DNA of 64,000 bases, taken from NCBI GenBank assembly GCA_037043015.1, contig CM073328.1, positions 3,273,409 through 3,337,408 of the forward strand, in the 5' to 3' direction. The notes under the pieces were generated by a model. It had not been told where the DNA came from. It did not search any database and saw nothing but the letters and a program-made list of their open reading frames with translations. The stretch is from Bryum argenteum. Lineage: Eukaryota; Streptophyta; Bryopsida; Bryales; Bryaceae. Positions within the stretch are counted from its first letter, which is position 1. Each line of letters begins with the position of its first letter. Shown piece after piece: positions 18,301 through 28,490 of this stretch. A program made the position numbers and the translations under genes.

Positions 18301-18956
18301 TCAGGAGTGAACCGGACAACCGGTAACCCTATTGGCCCACCTGTCACTGGGACCGGCAAGTCCCAGTAACCCCGTCTGCGGCACTTCGTCAATATGCCGG
18401 GCCACTTCCTCTCCCAGTGCTCCCGGAAGCAAGCTTGCTTCATCTCAATCGCGTTACCAATCAATCACTCCTTTTGCCGATCAATCAACCGCAAGTGTCC
18501 GATTCTGCTTCATCAACTCGCGCTCTTTCTTTTGCAATTTTCGGAGCTCCATTTGAACCAGAATTTCGTTTTTAAGGAGGGTTTTGCATTCAATCAAGGG
18601 TTTTTTGACTGTGGAAAGCTCTTTGGCACCGATTGCTAAAGAATCTGATCGCAATTACAGTTTCAAAGGTGAATAGTTGCCATCGGATCATTTGGCTGGC
18701 GAGGCTCTGCATGCAATTTGAAACGAGAGAAGTTCTCTGATTGTGCAAGAGAAGTTTTTTTCGAAAGGGAAGTGATTCTTCGGGGTTTAGCAGATTCAGA
18801 TCTGTATATTATTGCGGTCAGTAGGGTTGGGGTACAGGCAATGCGGACGGGAAAGTAAGAGTTGAGCATGTAGAGTTTGGAATCATTCTTAGAAAGGCGG
18901 AAAAAGTTGTAGAGGTAGAATTAGGGTTGATATTCCGGTGCGTTTCGTATGGTCCA
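18301..18956 (+). other. Probable promoter and 5' leader of the TBC gene
   Basis: This moderately GC-rich stretch lies directly upstream of the first coding exon and has no domain-bearing frame. It begins with CCGGACAACCGG and a C-rich segment near 18340-18420. The transcription start and any leader intron cannot be placed from sequence alone. Confidence 0.4.
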
Positions 18957-21900
18957 ATGATGTCTACAGGTAGTAATATGAATCCGAAGCCAGTTCCGGC
19001 ATGGCTGAACAGCGCAGCCTGGACATCGAAGCCGAGGTCGCCCTTGAGGGCGTCGTATTCTTTCGGCGAAAGGTCAAGTTCTGCTACTACCTTGGAGCCA
19101 ATTGGCAAGCCTGGCGAGGATCCCTTGAGCTCTGTGAGTAAGGAGACTCCTGCGATGCCGCCAACGCAAGAGGAAAGGGTTGTCACTCCGCAGCAGCCTA
19201 TTGAGGTAATGATCTTCTGTTCTTGACATAAATTGTAGAATTTTTTTTTTTCAGTATGATTTGAATTTTTGAGTGTGATTCCGTCTCTTCATTCTGAGAC
19301 TGTTTCTCGTTGCATCTAAATCGTCGTCGATGATATGGTGCAGAACCCTGAGTTTTCCTCAGATCATTCTTCAGATAATGATGAAAGTAAAGCCCCTTCG
19401 TCATTCGACTACCGGGTGTCTCTTTTTAATACTGAGGTGAGCATCGAATCACTTCTGGCAGTAATACCGTTTCATGTTTTTTTTGAGTAGGTCATATTGA
19501 GGCTCTCATTTCCTGTTTTTGCGACGAACACATACCAGTCACGGTGTTAACTAATTTGGCTCTGTGTGAATTTTGTTATATCGGAAAGATCAGATCACCC
19601 AAAGTACTATTTCTAGTTTATACGATTCACGGGATTGACATTGTGAGCACTACTGTGTCTTCTTCTTATTATGAAGTTGGTTTAAGTGGGGCGTTGTTCT
19701 GATGCTTTCAGTTATCGAGGAGGAGAATACATTTAGCTGAACTACAACGTCTGTCATCTCAAGGAATACCCGATGCTGGTGGTATTCGAGCAACGACTTG
19801 GAAGGTACTACACTCATTTCCGCATGTAGCTCTACTCTTCATGCTTGGTTGGAGCTTCCCATTTATGATTTCATGTGTTCTGTGAGTAGGTTCTACTTGG
19901 TTTTCTGCCAAGAAACAGGGATGATTGGGAGACGGAGCTGAAGAAGAAGCGGGCCACATATGCCGTTTTCCGGGCCGAGATGATCATCAATCCTGTAAGC
20001 TTCTTCTCTTGTTTAACCGATGAAACTTGTGATGGTTATAAGTTGTGTGGTTCAAACAATCCATACGACTGCTCGAGTATGTTACTTTTCTATTTACTGT
20101 GCACGTACAAGAGTATGATCAATGTGTGACTTGTGTGCTCAGTGAGATCACATATATTCGTTTTTGGGTAATGAAGTTGTAATATCAGAATAGAACTGGC
20201 CATTTGAGTAGTTTCGCACTACGTAGGAAGTTAGTAACCCTGCTTTGTCACTTTGGTAGCAGTCAATGGTATCTCAAGCACATGAATTGAACTTAAACCT
20301 TATAATGGGAGTTTTTCTTGTTATCGAACTTGTCTCTGGTTGCAGTCTGAGGTTACGAGGAGGAAGGAGGAGATGGAGGCCATGAAGGCAGCAGAGCTGG
20401 AAGCACTGGAAGGGCCTCTTCAGCGACATGAGATTTCTCCTGATGATCACCCGTTAAGTCTTGGCAGCAAAAGTGTCTGGCACCAATTCTTCCAGGTTCG
20501 TAGGTTGGCTCATCTTATAACGTAAATTCTGCGTTCTGCTCATAGATTCTGGGTTGAGAATGTCTGCTTAATATTGCACCTTTTCACGTCGGTAGGATAC
20601 CGAGCTGGCGGAGCAAATCAATCGTGACGTGAAGCGAACTCATCCTGATATGCAATTTTTCTGTGGAGACAATGACTTTGCACGAGAAAATCAAGTTAGT
20701 ACATTCCCGATTCATTCTTCACATTTTCACTATACATCTGGGAGTTGGTTAAAAGTATATACCTAATCTAACATACTGGAGCTTACTAGTTTCTCTGTTG
20801 CTTGGGATATCTTTACCAGGAAGCGCTCAAGAGGATTCTGTTCATCTTTGCGAAGTTGAACCCGGGAATTCGCTATGTTCAAGGCATGAATGAAGTCCTA
20901 GCTCCGTTATACTATGTGTTCAAGACCGATGTTGATGCGGCAAATGTGGTGAGATTAAGCACCTTTTTTCCTTAGATTATTATCTGTATGGTAATCCTGT
21001 TATCTGCAATAGTTGACGGCTGAGTCTTTTTGCACAATACTAGTTTTGGCCCTTGAGCTCAGAATAGTAACTGATCGTTTCGTTGTCGTACTCAGGATCA
21101 TGCAGAGGAGGATTCCTTCTTCTGTTTTGTGGAACTGCTGAGTGATTTTAGAGACCACTTTTGTCAGCAACTCGACAACAGTGCTGTGGGAATCCGGTCC
21201 ACTATATCACAGATGACTCAATTGCTTCGTCGGCATGATGAGGAGTTGTGGAGGCACTTAGAAATCATCTCAAAGGTACTCTTTAGATATATGCTCTGTA
21301 CACCTTCCAATCACGATAGGATGAGAACTTAGCTCATGTGGCCAGATCCGCTTATTCCATTTCACTCAGCACACCGATTATCGAGCGACTTGTCAGGAGA
21401 GGATCCTGGGGAAGTTAGCTTCCTTTTCATGCCGCTTAGTTAGCATGAGTATGACCTTTTGTAGCAATACATGAAACTTCGATTGACTTTCTTTCAGTCT
21501 TTAATCTCTGGTATTACAGTTGAATATTCTAAATTATGCTGAGGTGTTCTATTGCATGGCTGTTCTCGATTTTGAAAGTTTCAATGATTCTACAGGTCAA
21601 TCCCCAGTTCTACGCTTTCAGGTGGATCACTCTGCTGCTAACTCAGGAATTTAGCTTCTCTGACTCCCTTCGTCTTTGGGACTCTCTCCTCAGCAATCCG
21701 GACGGTCCACTGGTATGAACCGCAACTTAGAGTGTACATGTTCGTCTGTCTCAAGTTTACTTAGTCAGCCGGTTCGTGCAGTCATGGATCTTGCAAGTGC
21801 GTACTCTTCATGAAGGAAGTGCTTACCGTTGCACTAAATTGTTACAGGAGATTTTATTGCGGGTTTGCTGCTCCATGCTTCTGTGTTTGAGAAGCCGGCT

Positions 21901-22000
21901 CCTAGCAGGGGACTTCACGACAAACCTGAAGCTTCTTCAACATTATCCTTCTGTTGATATCAACCATCTCCTGAAAGTGGCTGATGACTTGAAGAATTGA
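18957..22000 (+). CDS. TBC-domain Rab GTPase-activating protein, TBC1D13-like, 10 exons, 455 aa
   Basis: GAP that stimulates GTP hydrolysis on Rab proteins in membrane traffic. Exons: 18957-19205, 19344-19436, 19712-19804, 19890-19994, 20346-20495, 20596-20694, 20820-20948, 21096-21275, 21596-21712, 21848-22000. All are GT-AG and in frame. The two catalytic fingers are present: IxxDxxR as INRDVKR (238-244, Arg finger) and YxQ as YVQG (282-285, Gln finger). The domain starts with LRxxxW-like GIRATTWKVLLGFLP and ends in RLLAGDFTTNLKLLQ, typical of the TBC1D13 branch. The N-terminal 80 residues are Ser/Pro-rich. The exact start is uncertain: ATG-ATG at 18957/18960 is preferred, and 18978 is also plausible. 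The target Rab is unknown. Confidence 0.92.
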
Positions 22001-22684
22001 AGTTCTTCGCGAAGTCTGGTTCACCATATACTTGAAGAACTGTGCAATTGAAGATGATACTCTCTTCTGTGACCTTGTCTTGGATGGAGTCAACACTGTT
22101 ACTGGATGGAGTCAATTAAGATCGAAGGCTGTTACTCGAAAGGTAGACGAATTTCTCACTGGCTTATGGGTTTAGGCACTTGCATAATGCCAATTTTCTA
22201 TAGATGGCACTGCAGCAGGCTAATTCTTGTTACAGTTTCGATAGACAAGCTTATCATATGGTTGTACATAGTTTTTATGCATATTTAGTCGTTTTCTTGT
22301 CGGAAGTATTGAGGATAAATCAATGACAAATAACATGCTTCATCTGTTGGTTTACATTCTTTCGATGCCTTCAGTGTGAATTGTTTTTTCCAGCAATGTA
22401 AGATTTTTCATTGAATCTTTCTGGTCTTAAGAGTATGCTTGGAATTGATGAGGGAGAGCAGTACGTTCTGATCTTGACGTTGCTCTTCCGTTTAATGTTC
22501 GGCCTGAATTAATGCTCGGATTCTTGCATTGAACATCGTGTGTTTGCTGTATATAATCAATTTTTTGTAGTTTTTGATCAGCGTTCTCGTATGAGGTTTG
22601 ACACAAGCACAGCTCGCTCACTCTCTTGATAATCGTAAGACTTTAAAGCTGACTCTCTTTATCGTATAATTGAGTTGTTGAATT
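22001..22684. other. 3' flank of the TBC gene
   Basis: Probably 3' UTR followed by intergenic DNA. No other coding region is supported. The neighbouring 22.93-23.37 kb also shows no gene except the 3' end of the minus-strand transposase. Confidence 0.5.
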
Positions 22685-22925
22685 CCAAGAGAATAAAGAA
22701 AGGTGGGAACAAGGTACGAAAGACCCATGGAATCAAGGAAATACAAGGCCATGGGATGAAGGGATCGAGAGAATAAAAAAAAGCTTATGAACAAGTGAAT
22801 AAGAGGGAATAAGAGACCCGGGTACGAGACCGGGTACGAGGACGAGAGGGAATGCGGGACAATAGAAACGAATGAACAAGAAATCGGGCCACCCAAGGAT
22901 GAGGGACCGGGGAACCAAGCAGGGG
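22685..22925. repeat. Purine-rich repeat related to family 2
   Basis: GGGAACAAGG, CCATGGAATCAAGG and GGGATGAAGGGAT words resemble the right half of family 2 at 8380-8480 (GGGAACAAAGGATCCATGGAATGAAGG). It includes a short direct repeat GAGACCGGGTACGAG / GAGACCCGGGTACGAG. Similarity is partial, so it is either an old relative or convergent purine-rich sequence. Confidence 0.45.
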
Positions 22926-23376
22926 TTTGGGAGATCTAAGGACCATTGTCTAAAGCTAAGAGCTTGACTTGAATTTAAACCTTCACCCTTTGTATTACAT
23001 ATGACCACATTAGAACCAAAATAACATTCAGTAATGCAACTTACATACCAAAGTGACATAAGTTAAGATTAAGTGTTACATGTTCTAAGAGTCATAAATT
23101 TTCAACAAAAGACATCCATACTATTATAGCTGCAAAGCATTACTACCAACATAAAAACACATCTACTCATAAGAGACATAGTCAGTAAAAACACGCACCG
23201 AAGTCAGTCAATGAAGAAGTAAGATAGCACTCTGACATCAGTGCACAGCAACACGTAGTGTACAGCACCAATAAAAAGATTACAAAATCCTGACAAAAAG
23301 AGGAGTCACCGTGGAAAAGTAAGTCCTAAGAGAAACTGCAAAATTCCGTGGCAATTAAGTAGCGCACCCTCTTAAC

Positions 23377-25068
23377 TTACTGGAAAGCGGCAGGAGGAGC
23401 GAAACTCTTGATGTGAGTGGCAGTTACATTGGCCACACCCAAGCGACTGAGCTTATCACACATTTTCTCCGTAAGCAACAACTCATTGATATCGAAACTT
23501 GAGCTTCCTTGGCCAAGCATGAAATCCAGCACCTTCTTCGCACAAACACGAGCTTCCGCAAGGTCCACATGAGCACGCTCCGCATCATCACCGTCGTCCT
23601 GTTCAATCAACCCCAGCTCGTGACCATTATTTTCAACAAGAGCAGTGATCTGTTGGGTTGAGTATTCAGCTTCCACGTTGTCCTCGTCCACCATTTGTCT
23701 AACATACTCCATAGTTGTCATGGGATCAAGCACATTCAAAGCTGCGATCAGCTTCTCGAGCTCACCGACCTCCTCATCCATTCGCACCTTCACTCTTTCC
23801 TCGAGGGAGATGATATCGGCAATCCAGTCACGAGGAAAGATGTCGGCTACTCTCCATGCATTTCGAACGATCTCGGCATCAAGGTCGTTCCATGTAGCCA
23901 CTACCCATATCATACATTGTAGTACATCCAGTGGCCCGGTGTTGCTCTCTGCGTTTAACATCCAGGTGAGCAGCTTCCGCTTGTAACGGAGTTTAAGAGC
24001 TGAGATCACACCTTGATCGAGAGGTTGCACACTCGGTGTCGGTAAGAATAAAAGAGTTATATTCGAGAGAATTATGGCATCGAAGTCATCGAGCTTCGTC
24101 TTCGGTATGCCGTCAATGCTGTGGCTTGCTGCATCGTCTAATAAAACAAGAATGTTTCGGTCCTGGTCAGCCATCCTCTTGTTTTCCCCCATCACCCACG
24201 CCGTGAAGATGTCACTACTCATCCATGAGTTCACGTTGGAGAAGAAGTGAACGAGGTTATCGGGGTCGAAGTGCTCAGGAAAGCAACGAGGTCGAAGAGA
24301 TTTATGTACGAAGATCATCTTCATCCGCTCCTTCCCTGAGATGTTTGCACAAAGACCTAGAGTAACGCGATCATGCTCAATGAGAGGCTTTGAAGGAGAT
24401 GCACGGTAATACAAGCCGATCTCGTCGAAGTTAAAGACATTCTCCGGGTTGTATGATGCGATGATGCCAAGCAACTTCGCATGGGGCACTCCATCTGCTA
24501 CTTCATTCGAAGTCTCAATCGTGTGGAGGCTTTGGCAGGCGACTTCATGTCGGGACTTGAACTTCTCAAGCCACCCGTGGGAGAGCTTGAAGTCGTTCTT
24601 GGAGATGCCGAAAGCGTCTCGAAACTCGGTGGCTTTTTCGATAAGCATGTTGTCGTTGATGGCGCCCTTGCGGGCTCGAATTTGGCCCACCCAGAGCATA
24701 AGAGCTTTGTCGACTTGTGGCCACTTGGCATCGCGTACTCGCCGAGTCTTGCCTTCTCGCAAGTTCGGTGAAACTTCGAGCCATTTCTGTGCCTCGTCGA
24801 GTATCTTGGAGATTGTTGAACGGTTCACGAGGCGGAATCCGTGGTGGTCCACCATGTACTTCGCTAGCTCCGAGTGTGTGAATGTTGGCTTCTCGAGCTG
24901 TACCTCGCATATCTTTCGCTTCTCATCCCATGTTAAGTCTACTCGTTGACGTTTCGGTTTCGGTGGGTCACTTGGAATCTTTATCTCTTCTTCTGCTGGA
25001 CTCGGAATCTTTCTCTCTCCTTCCAATGGACTCGGCATCGGTCTCTCTCCTTCCGATGGACTCGGCAT
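23377..25068 (-). CDS. pogo/Tigger-type (CENP-B-like) DDD transposase, uninterrupted
   Basis: Catalyses cut-and-paste transposition of a Tc1/mariner-superfamily element. Counted from an upstream in-frame start at 25149 (590 aa), a psq-type HTH lies at about 72-122 and a CENP-B-type HTH at about 145-205. The DDE_1 core has its three acidic residues in NFDEIG (Asp242), LVLLDDAASH (Asp338) and PLDQG (Asp378). The preferred start at 25068 (563 aa) follows a GCGCTCCAG splice-acceptor-like site on the minus strand, so a 5' exon may exist. The N-terminus holds a triplicated P(S/-)P..EGER-like segment. No stop or frameshift occurs, and terminal inverted repeats were not located. It could be a recent active copy or a domesticated gene; the sequence does not decide this. 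Confidence 0.88.
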   Translation of the reverse strand: MPSPSEGERPMPSPLEGERKIPSPAEEEIKIPSDPPKPKRQRVDLTWDEKRKICEVQLEKPTFTHSELAKYMVDHHGFRLVNRSTISKILDEAQKWLEVSPNLREGKTRRVRDAKWPQVDKALMLWVGQIRARKGAINDNMLIEKATEFRDAFGISKNDFKLSHGWLEKFKSRHEVACQSLHTIETSNEVADGVPHAKLLGIIASYNPENVFNFDEIGLYYRASPSKPLIEHDRVTLGLCANISGKERMKMIFVHKSLRPRCFPEHFDPDNLVHFFSNVNSWMSSDIFTAWVMGENKRMADQDRNILVLLDDAASHSIDGIPKTKLDDFDAIILSNITLLFLPTPSVQPLDQGVISALKLRYKRKLLTWMLNAESNTGPLDVLQCMIWVVATWNDLDAEIVRNAWRVADIFPRDWIADIISLEERVKVRMDEEVGELEKLIAALNVLDPMTTMEYVRQMVDEDNVEAEYSTQQITALVENNGHELGLIEQDDGDDAERAHVDLAEARVCAKKVLDFMLGQGSSSFDINELLLTEKMCDKLSRLGVANVTATHIKSFAPPAAFQ

Positions 25069-25149
25069 CTTTCTCCCTCCCTGGAGCGCAAAAGAGAAAA
25101 CTCGCATCATTAGCATACTCACTCTCTCTTCCAAACTGCAGGCTATCAT

Positions 25150-26790
25150 CCTCCAACAGCAAACTCCAAAACAACTTCATCATAGCCACACCATTGTATT
25201 TGAACACACCTGAATCTCGGGTGCTCTCTTCCAGATTGATAAATATGATGGGCAGTACCTTCACTGTCTGCTTGCATCTACACAGACCAATTCGCCATGG
25301 AGAGATACTTCAGCCCATAGCGTAAGACCTCAACAGATGCCTTCTCACGATCACAACCAAGCTAACATAGATATATTGGAGCGTTTGAATGTATGCAACC
25401 AAGTTCACGTCTTACTAGTTGCTTGCCTGATGCGACTCGTATCTGAATACTTGAGCGTAACTGATTGATCATAGTCTGGAGTACGCTTCCACACAACCAG
25501 CCACGTCGATTCTGCCTACTTCATTCACCTCGTTATTTACAGAATCTGAAGCACTGCACAATGAAAACAGCAGGAACGTTAACAACATTGAAGGGCGGCT
25601 TATGACATCAATCAATCCTCTCTGACCTACCAGCAGTAGAACAAATAAATACAGAGGATAGAAAGCAGAACAAACATTCGCCGGACTGGTTTCTGAAGAG
25701 CATATCAAGAGTCGGACTCCAGATTGCTCTTAAGCCTACCTTCAAGGTCTTCCAAAAACGTTACTTGCTATACCTGTTCGTTATGACACTTAATGCATGA
25801 ACAACTATCGATAATCGAAGATGAACAAGCCGTCCATACGATCGAAATTAACAAAATTAACAGATCGAAAAAACCGGGCTCAATGTTCAATGTAAGATTG
25901 CTTCCAATCGCTCATTGCAAACCTAGAACTCGTCAGGGTCTACCAAAGAAGTAAATTGCAAAGGCCAATAGTTCAGCGGCATGAACAATTATCAGCATTC
26001 GGAGATGAACAAAGCTGCAAGATGATGACGACGTCTATACAATCGAATCCGAGAGAATTCGACAATCGAATTATCAGATACGCCCGTGCATCTCTACACT
26101 CTCGGGAAGTAGTTCACAACTAAGTTCAATCTACACCAAATAAAAACATTGAGTGCCTAATTGATGAAAATGCGCAAGAATCAGACTCTACGTTTGCTCT
26201 CATCGCCTGTAAGTCGTCAGGGCCTTACAAAGACGTTACTATCCAGAATGCATGAACAAGTCGAAAAAGGCGTCCATGCAATCGAAATTAACACGCAAAA
26301 CGATCGAAAAAGCTAGGGTGAATTCGTTTAAGAATAATCAGCAACGCCCGTGAATTATCGGGAGGAGAATTTCGCAAACCAGTTCATTGTACACCAGATT
26401 GAAATCTCTATTAAGTGTCAAATTAGTGAGAATGCGCAACGATTAGGGTTTAGGGTTTCGCCAGTACCTGACAGTAATGAGAGCTCGAACAGCAGCTATA
26501 TATTGATAATTAGAAAAGCGATGAATCTTCCCCGCAGCAAGCTTGCCGTCGCTCCCGGTATTGCAATTGGCGATTGGAGTCGGAATTCTCGAAAGAGAAC
26601 GAGAAAGAAAACGAAAAAAATTGCGGAGTGAAGAATGATCGGTGTCGCAGCAGCTGAAGCTCGAGTGATGGTGGTGACAGTGAGTGTGATATTATGGAAT
26701 GCGTGAAGGGAAAGGAGAATTGCGCTTCCCTGCACAACATCGACATATCCCGGGCAAGAGCGGTGGAATCGATGCCTTCTTTCGCTCCAA
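25150..26790. repeat. Leader-like region with three diverged direct copies
   Basis: Upstream of the transposase on its coding strand. Three blocks near 25790-25880, 25975-26060 and 26250-26320 share ATGCATGAACAA or ATGAACAA, then GATGAACAA, then CCATACGATCGAAATTAAC-like words in order. A GGAAGTAGTTCACAA segment (about 26105) has a relative at about 26360. The arrangement looks like an old tandem duplication of roughly 200-250 bp units. Short frames inside (for example 26350-26631) have no domain. Confidence 0.5.
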
Positions 26791-26794
26791 GAGG

Positions 26795-26875
26795 GAAGGA
26801 GGTTGTGTTTTATCCCTTTTCACACTTGTGGGAGAGAGAAGGAGGTTGTGTTTTATCCCTTTTCACACTTGTGGT
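26795..26875. repeat. Tandem duplication, 43-bp period, two near-identical copies
   Basis: GAAGGAGGTTGTGTTTTATC with its following CCTTTTCACACTTGTGG occurs at 26795 and again at 26838. The copies are essentially identical, implying a recent slippage or unequal-exchange event. Confidence 0.9.
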
Positions 26876-26879
26876 GGTT

Positions 26880-28250
26880 GTGAGGAATCTTCAAGAGAAT
26901 TTTGGGATTCTAGTTTTAGAGCATCTACACTCATATATTATGAAACCATTAAGCGATGTTAAATTGATCGTGAACCGTGAATATTAGTGCACTCACCTTT
27001 AATCGCATATGAGCATTATTTTTATTCTTTTTTAATCAATACTTTGAGCCTTCAAAACAACATTATCATATGACTCTTCATGTGAGCTCAAAAAAATTAT
27101 GTTTTTTCAAAGAGTGGGCACTCTTAAGCACTTTTATGAAGATTCTCAAAACATCAACATGGCCCTTGTTAAAGCATGCTTGAACCTACTTTGTACTACC
27201 CGTTCAGCTAAACTTTGGTTTTTGGTTTCTCAACACTAAACCATGCATTGTACATTTGTGTTGTTCTTGGTTTATGAATTATCAAGAAGAGATCAGATAC
27301 GATTAAAATGTAGAAAATGCAATCGATGTGCACCATACAAAAACCTTATTCACTAGTTAGAATTAAAAAAAATAAAATTGATTGAGTCTAAGGCACTCGT
27401 TTTGTATCTTGAATCCTCAAAACCTTATGATTACCCACTCTAGTTAAGGTCGAGATATGTTTGATTGATTCTTATGGTCTTGTATTCTACAAACAATTTT
27501 TCAAAATTCGGTAACTCAATTGAGAGAGACTTTAACTTTAAGATCTTATGATTAGAGGTTTGATCTACTAGAATTTCTAATCAATTGTCTTTATTCAGTA
27601 CAATTAGGTTATAATAGGCTTTTAAGTGACCCAAAAGGGTTTGGACATTTGAAGGATTTAGCAAGAACTTTAAATGCAACAAATATGAATATGATCTAGC
27701 TTATAAATAAAAATCTCTTTATGCATTATTCAACGATGAATAGAAATTAAAGACTATTGCAAGGTTGGTCAAATGTCCAAGAAGTTTTACTCTTGCACTT
27801 TAGGATAGAAAGTTTTTAATTTCAAGAAATTAAAATTGGAGAAAAGGTAGCTACATGGTGCAAGGCAATCAATGACGAGTGTTAAAATTTTGAGTAAAAA
27901 GATGTGAACAATGACTAATACACCACCTTTCTCATACATGACCATGTTTTGGAATCTCAAAATGTTTTGGTCTAGCCTGCTCAACCTTTTATATACCAAT
28001 AATAAAAGGTAAGAGAAACATACTTTGTGAGTTGCTATTAGTGTTGCTAAGTACATATATGGATGAAGGTGTTTGCGAGATAATAAAAGCTTGGAAATGT
28101 GATCCTTGAGTATCTCCACGTAAAATGAGTGTTAAAATATTCGCTCTCAAAAGTTCTAGAAGGTTGTGTACGAATGAAGGTGCGTATTTTTTCCAACTAT
28201 TCCTTGCAATTCTTCATCTTACTACATTCTTCATTACCTTTTATCATATG
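26880..28250. other. AT-rich intergenic DNA, no gene seen
   Basis: No supported coding region. The minus-strand frame at 27787-28119 has a hydrophobic, low-complexity translation and no recognisable family. Confidence 0.5.
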
Positions 28251-28254
28251 AATT

Positions 28255-28490
28255 TATGCCATGCACGACAGGCCTTGGCTTGGTGGTTGGGGCTCATGGC
28301 CCCCAATAGGGAGGTGGTGGATTCTATTCCCCATGCTGGCGTGGTGTTCACTACCATAGTCCACCCAACTATGGTGGGGGGTCCTTGGACCTTGTTGTAT
28401 GGAAACCTCAAAGCCCTTCAAGGAGATACTATGTCAAGTATCTTCAAGACATTAGTAACTAGCTAGAAACTAGCGTAAGTACTTATAGTC
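28255..28490 (+). mobile_element. Possible tRNA-derived SINE
   Basis: An isolated GC-rich block in AT-rich DNA. TTGGCTTGGTGGTTGG resembles a pol III A box. About 45 bases later GGTGGATTCTATTCCCC resembles a degenerate B box. A hairpin-capable segment follows (ACTATAGTCC-like, ACTATGGTGGGG). There is no clear poly(A) tail or target duplication, so this is a suggestion only. Confidence 0.35.

Noticed and set aside
24449..24949. Plus-strand frame opposite the pogo-type transposase
   Set aside because: Antisense of a well-supported conserved protein; no family resemblance of its own.
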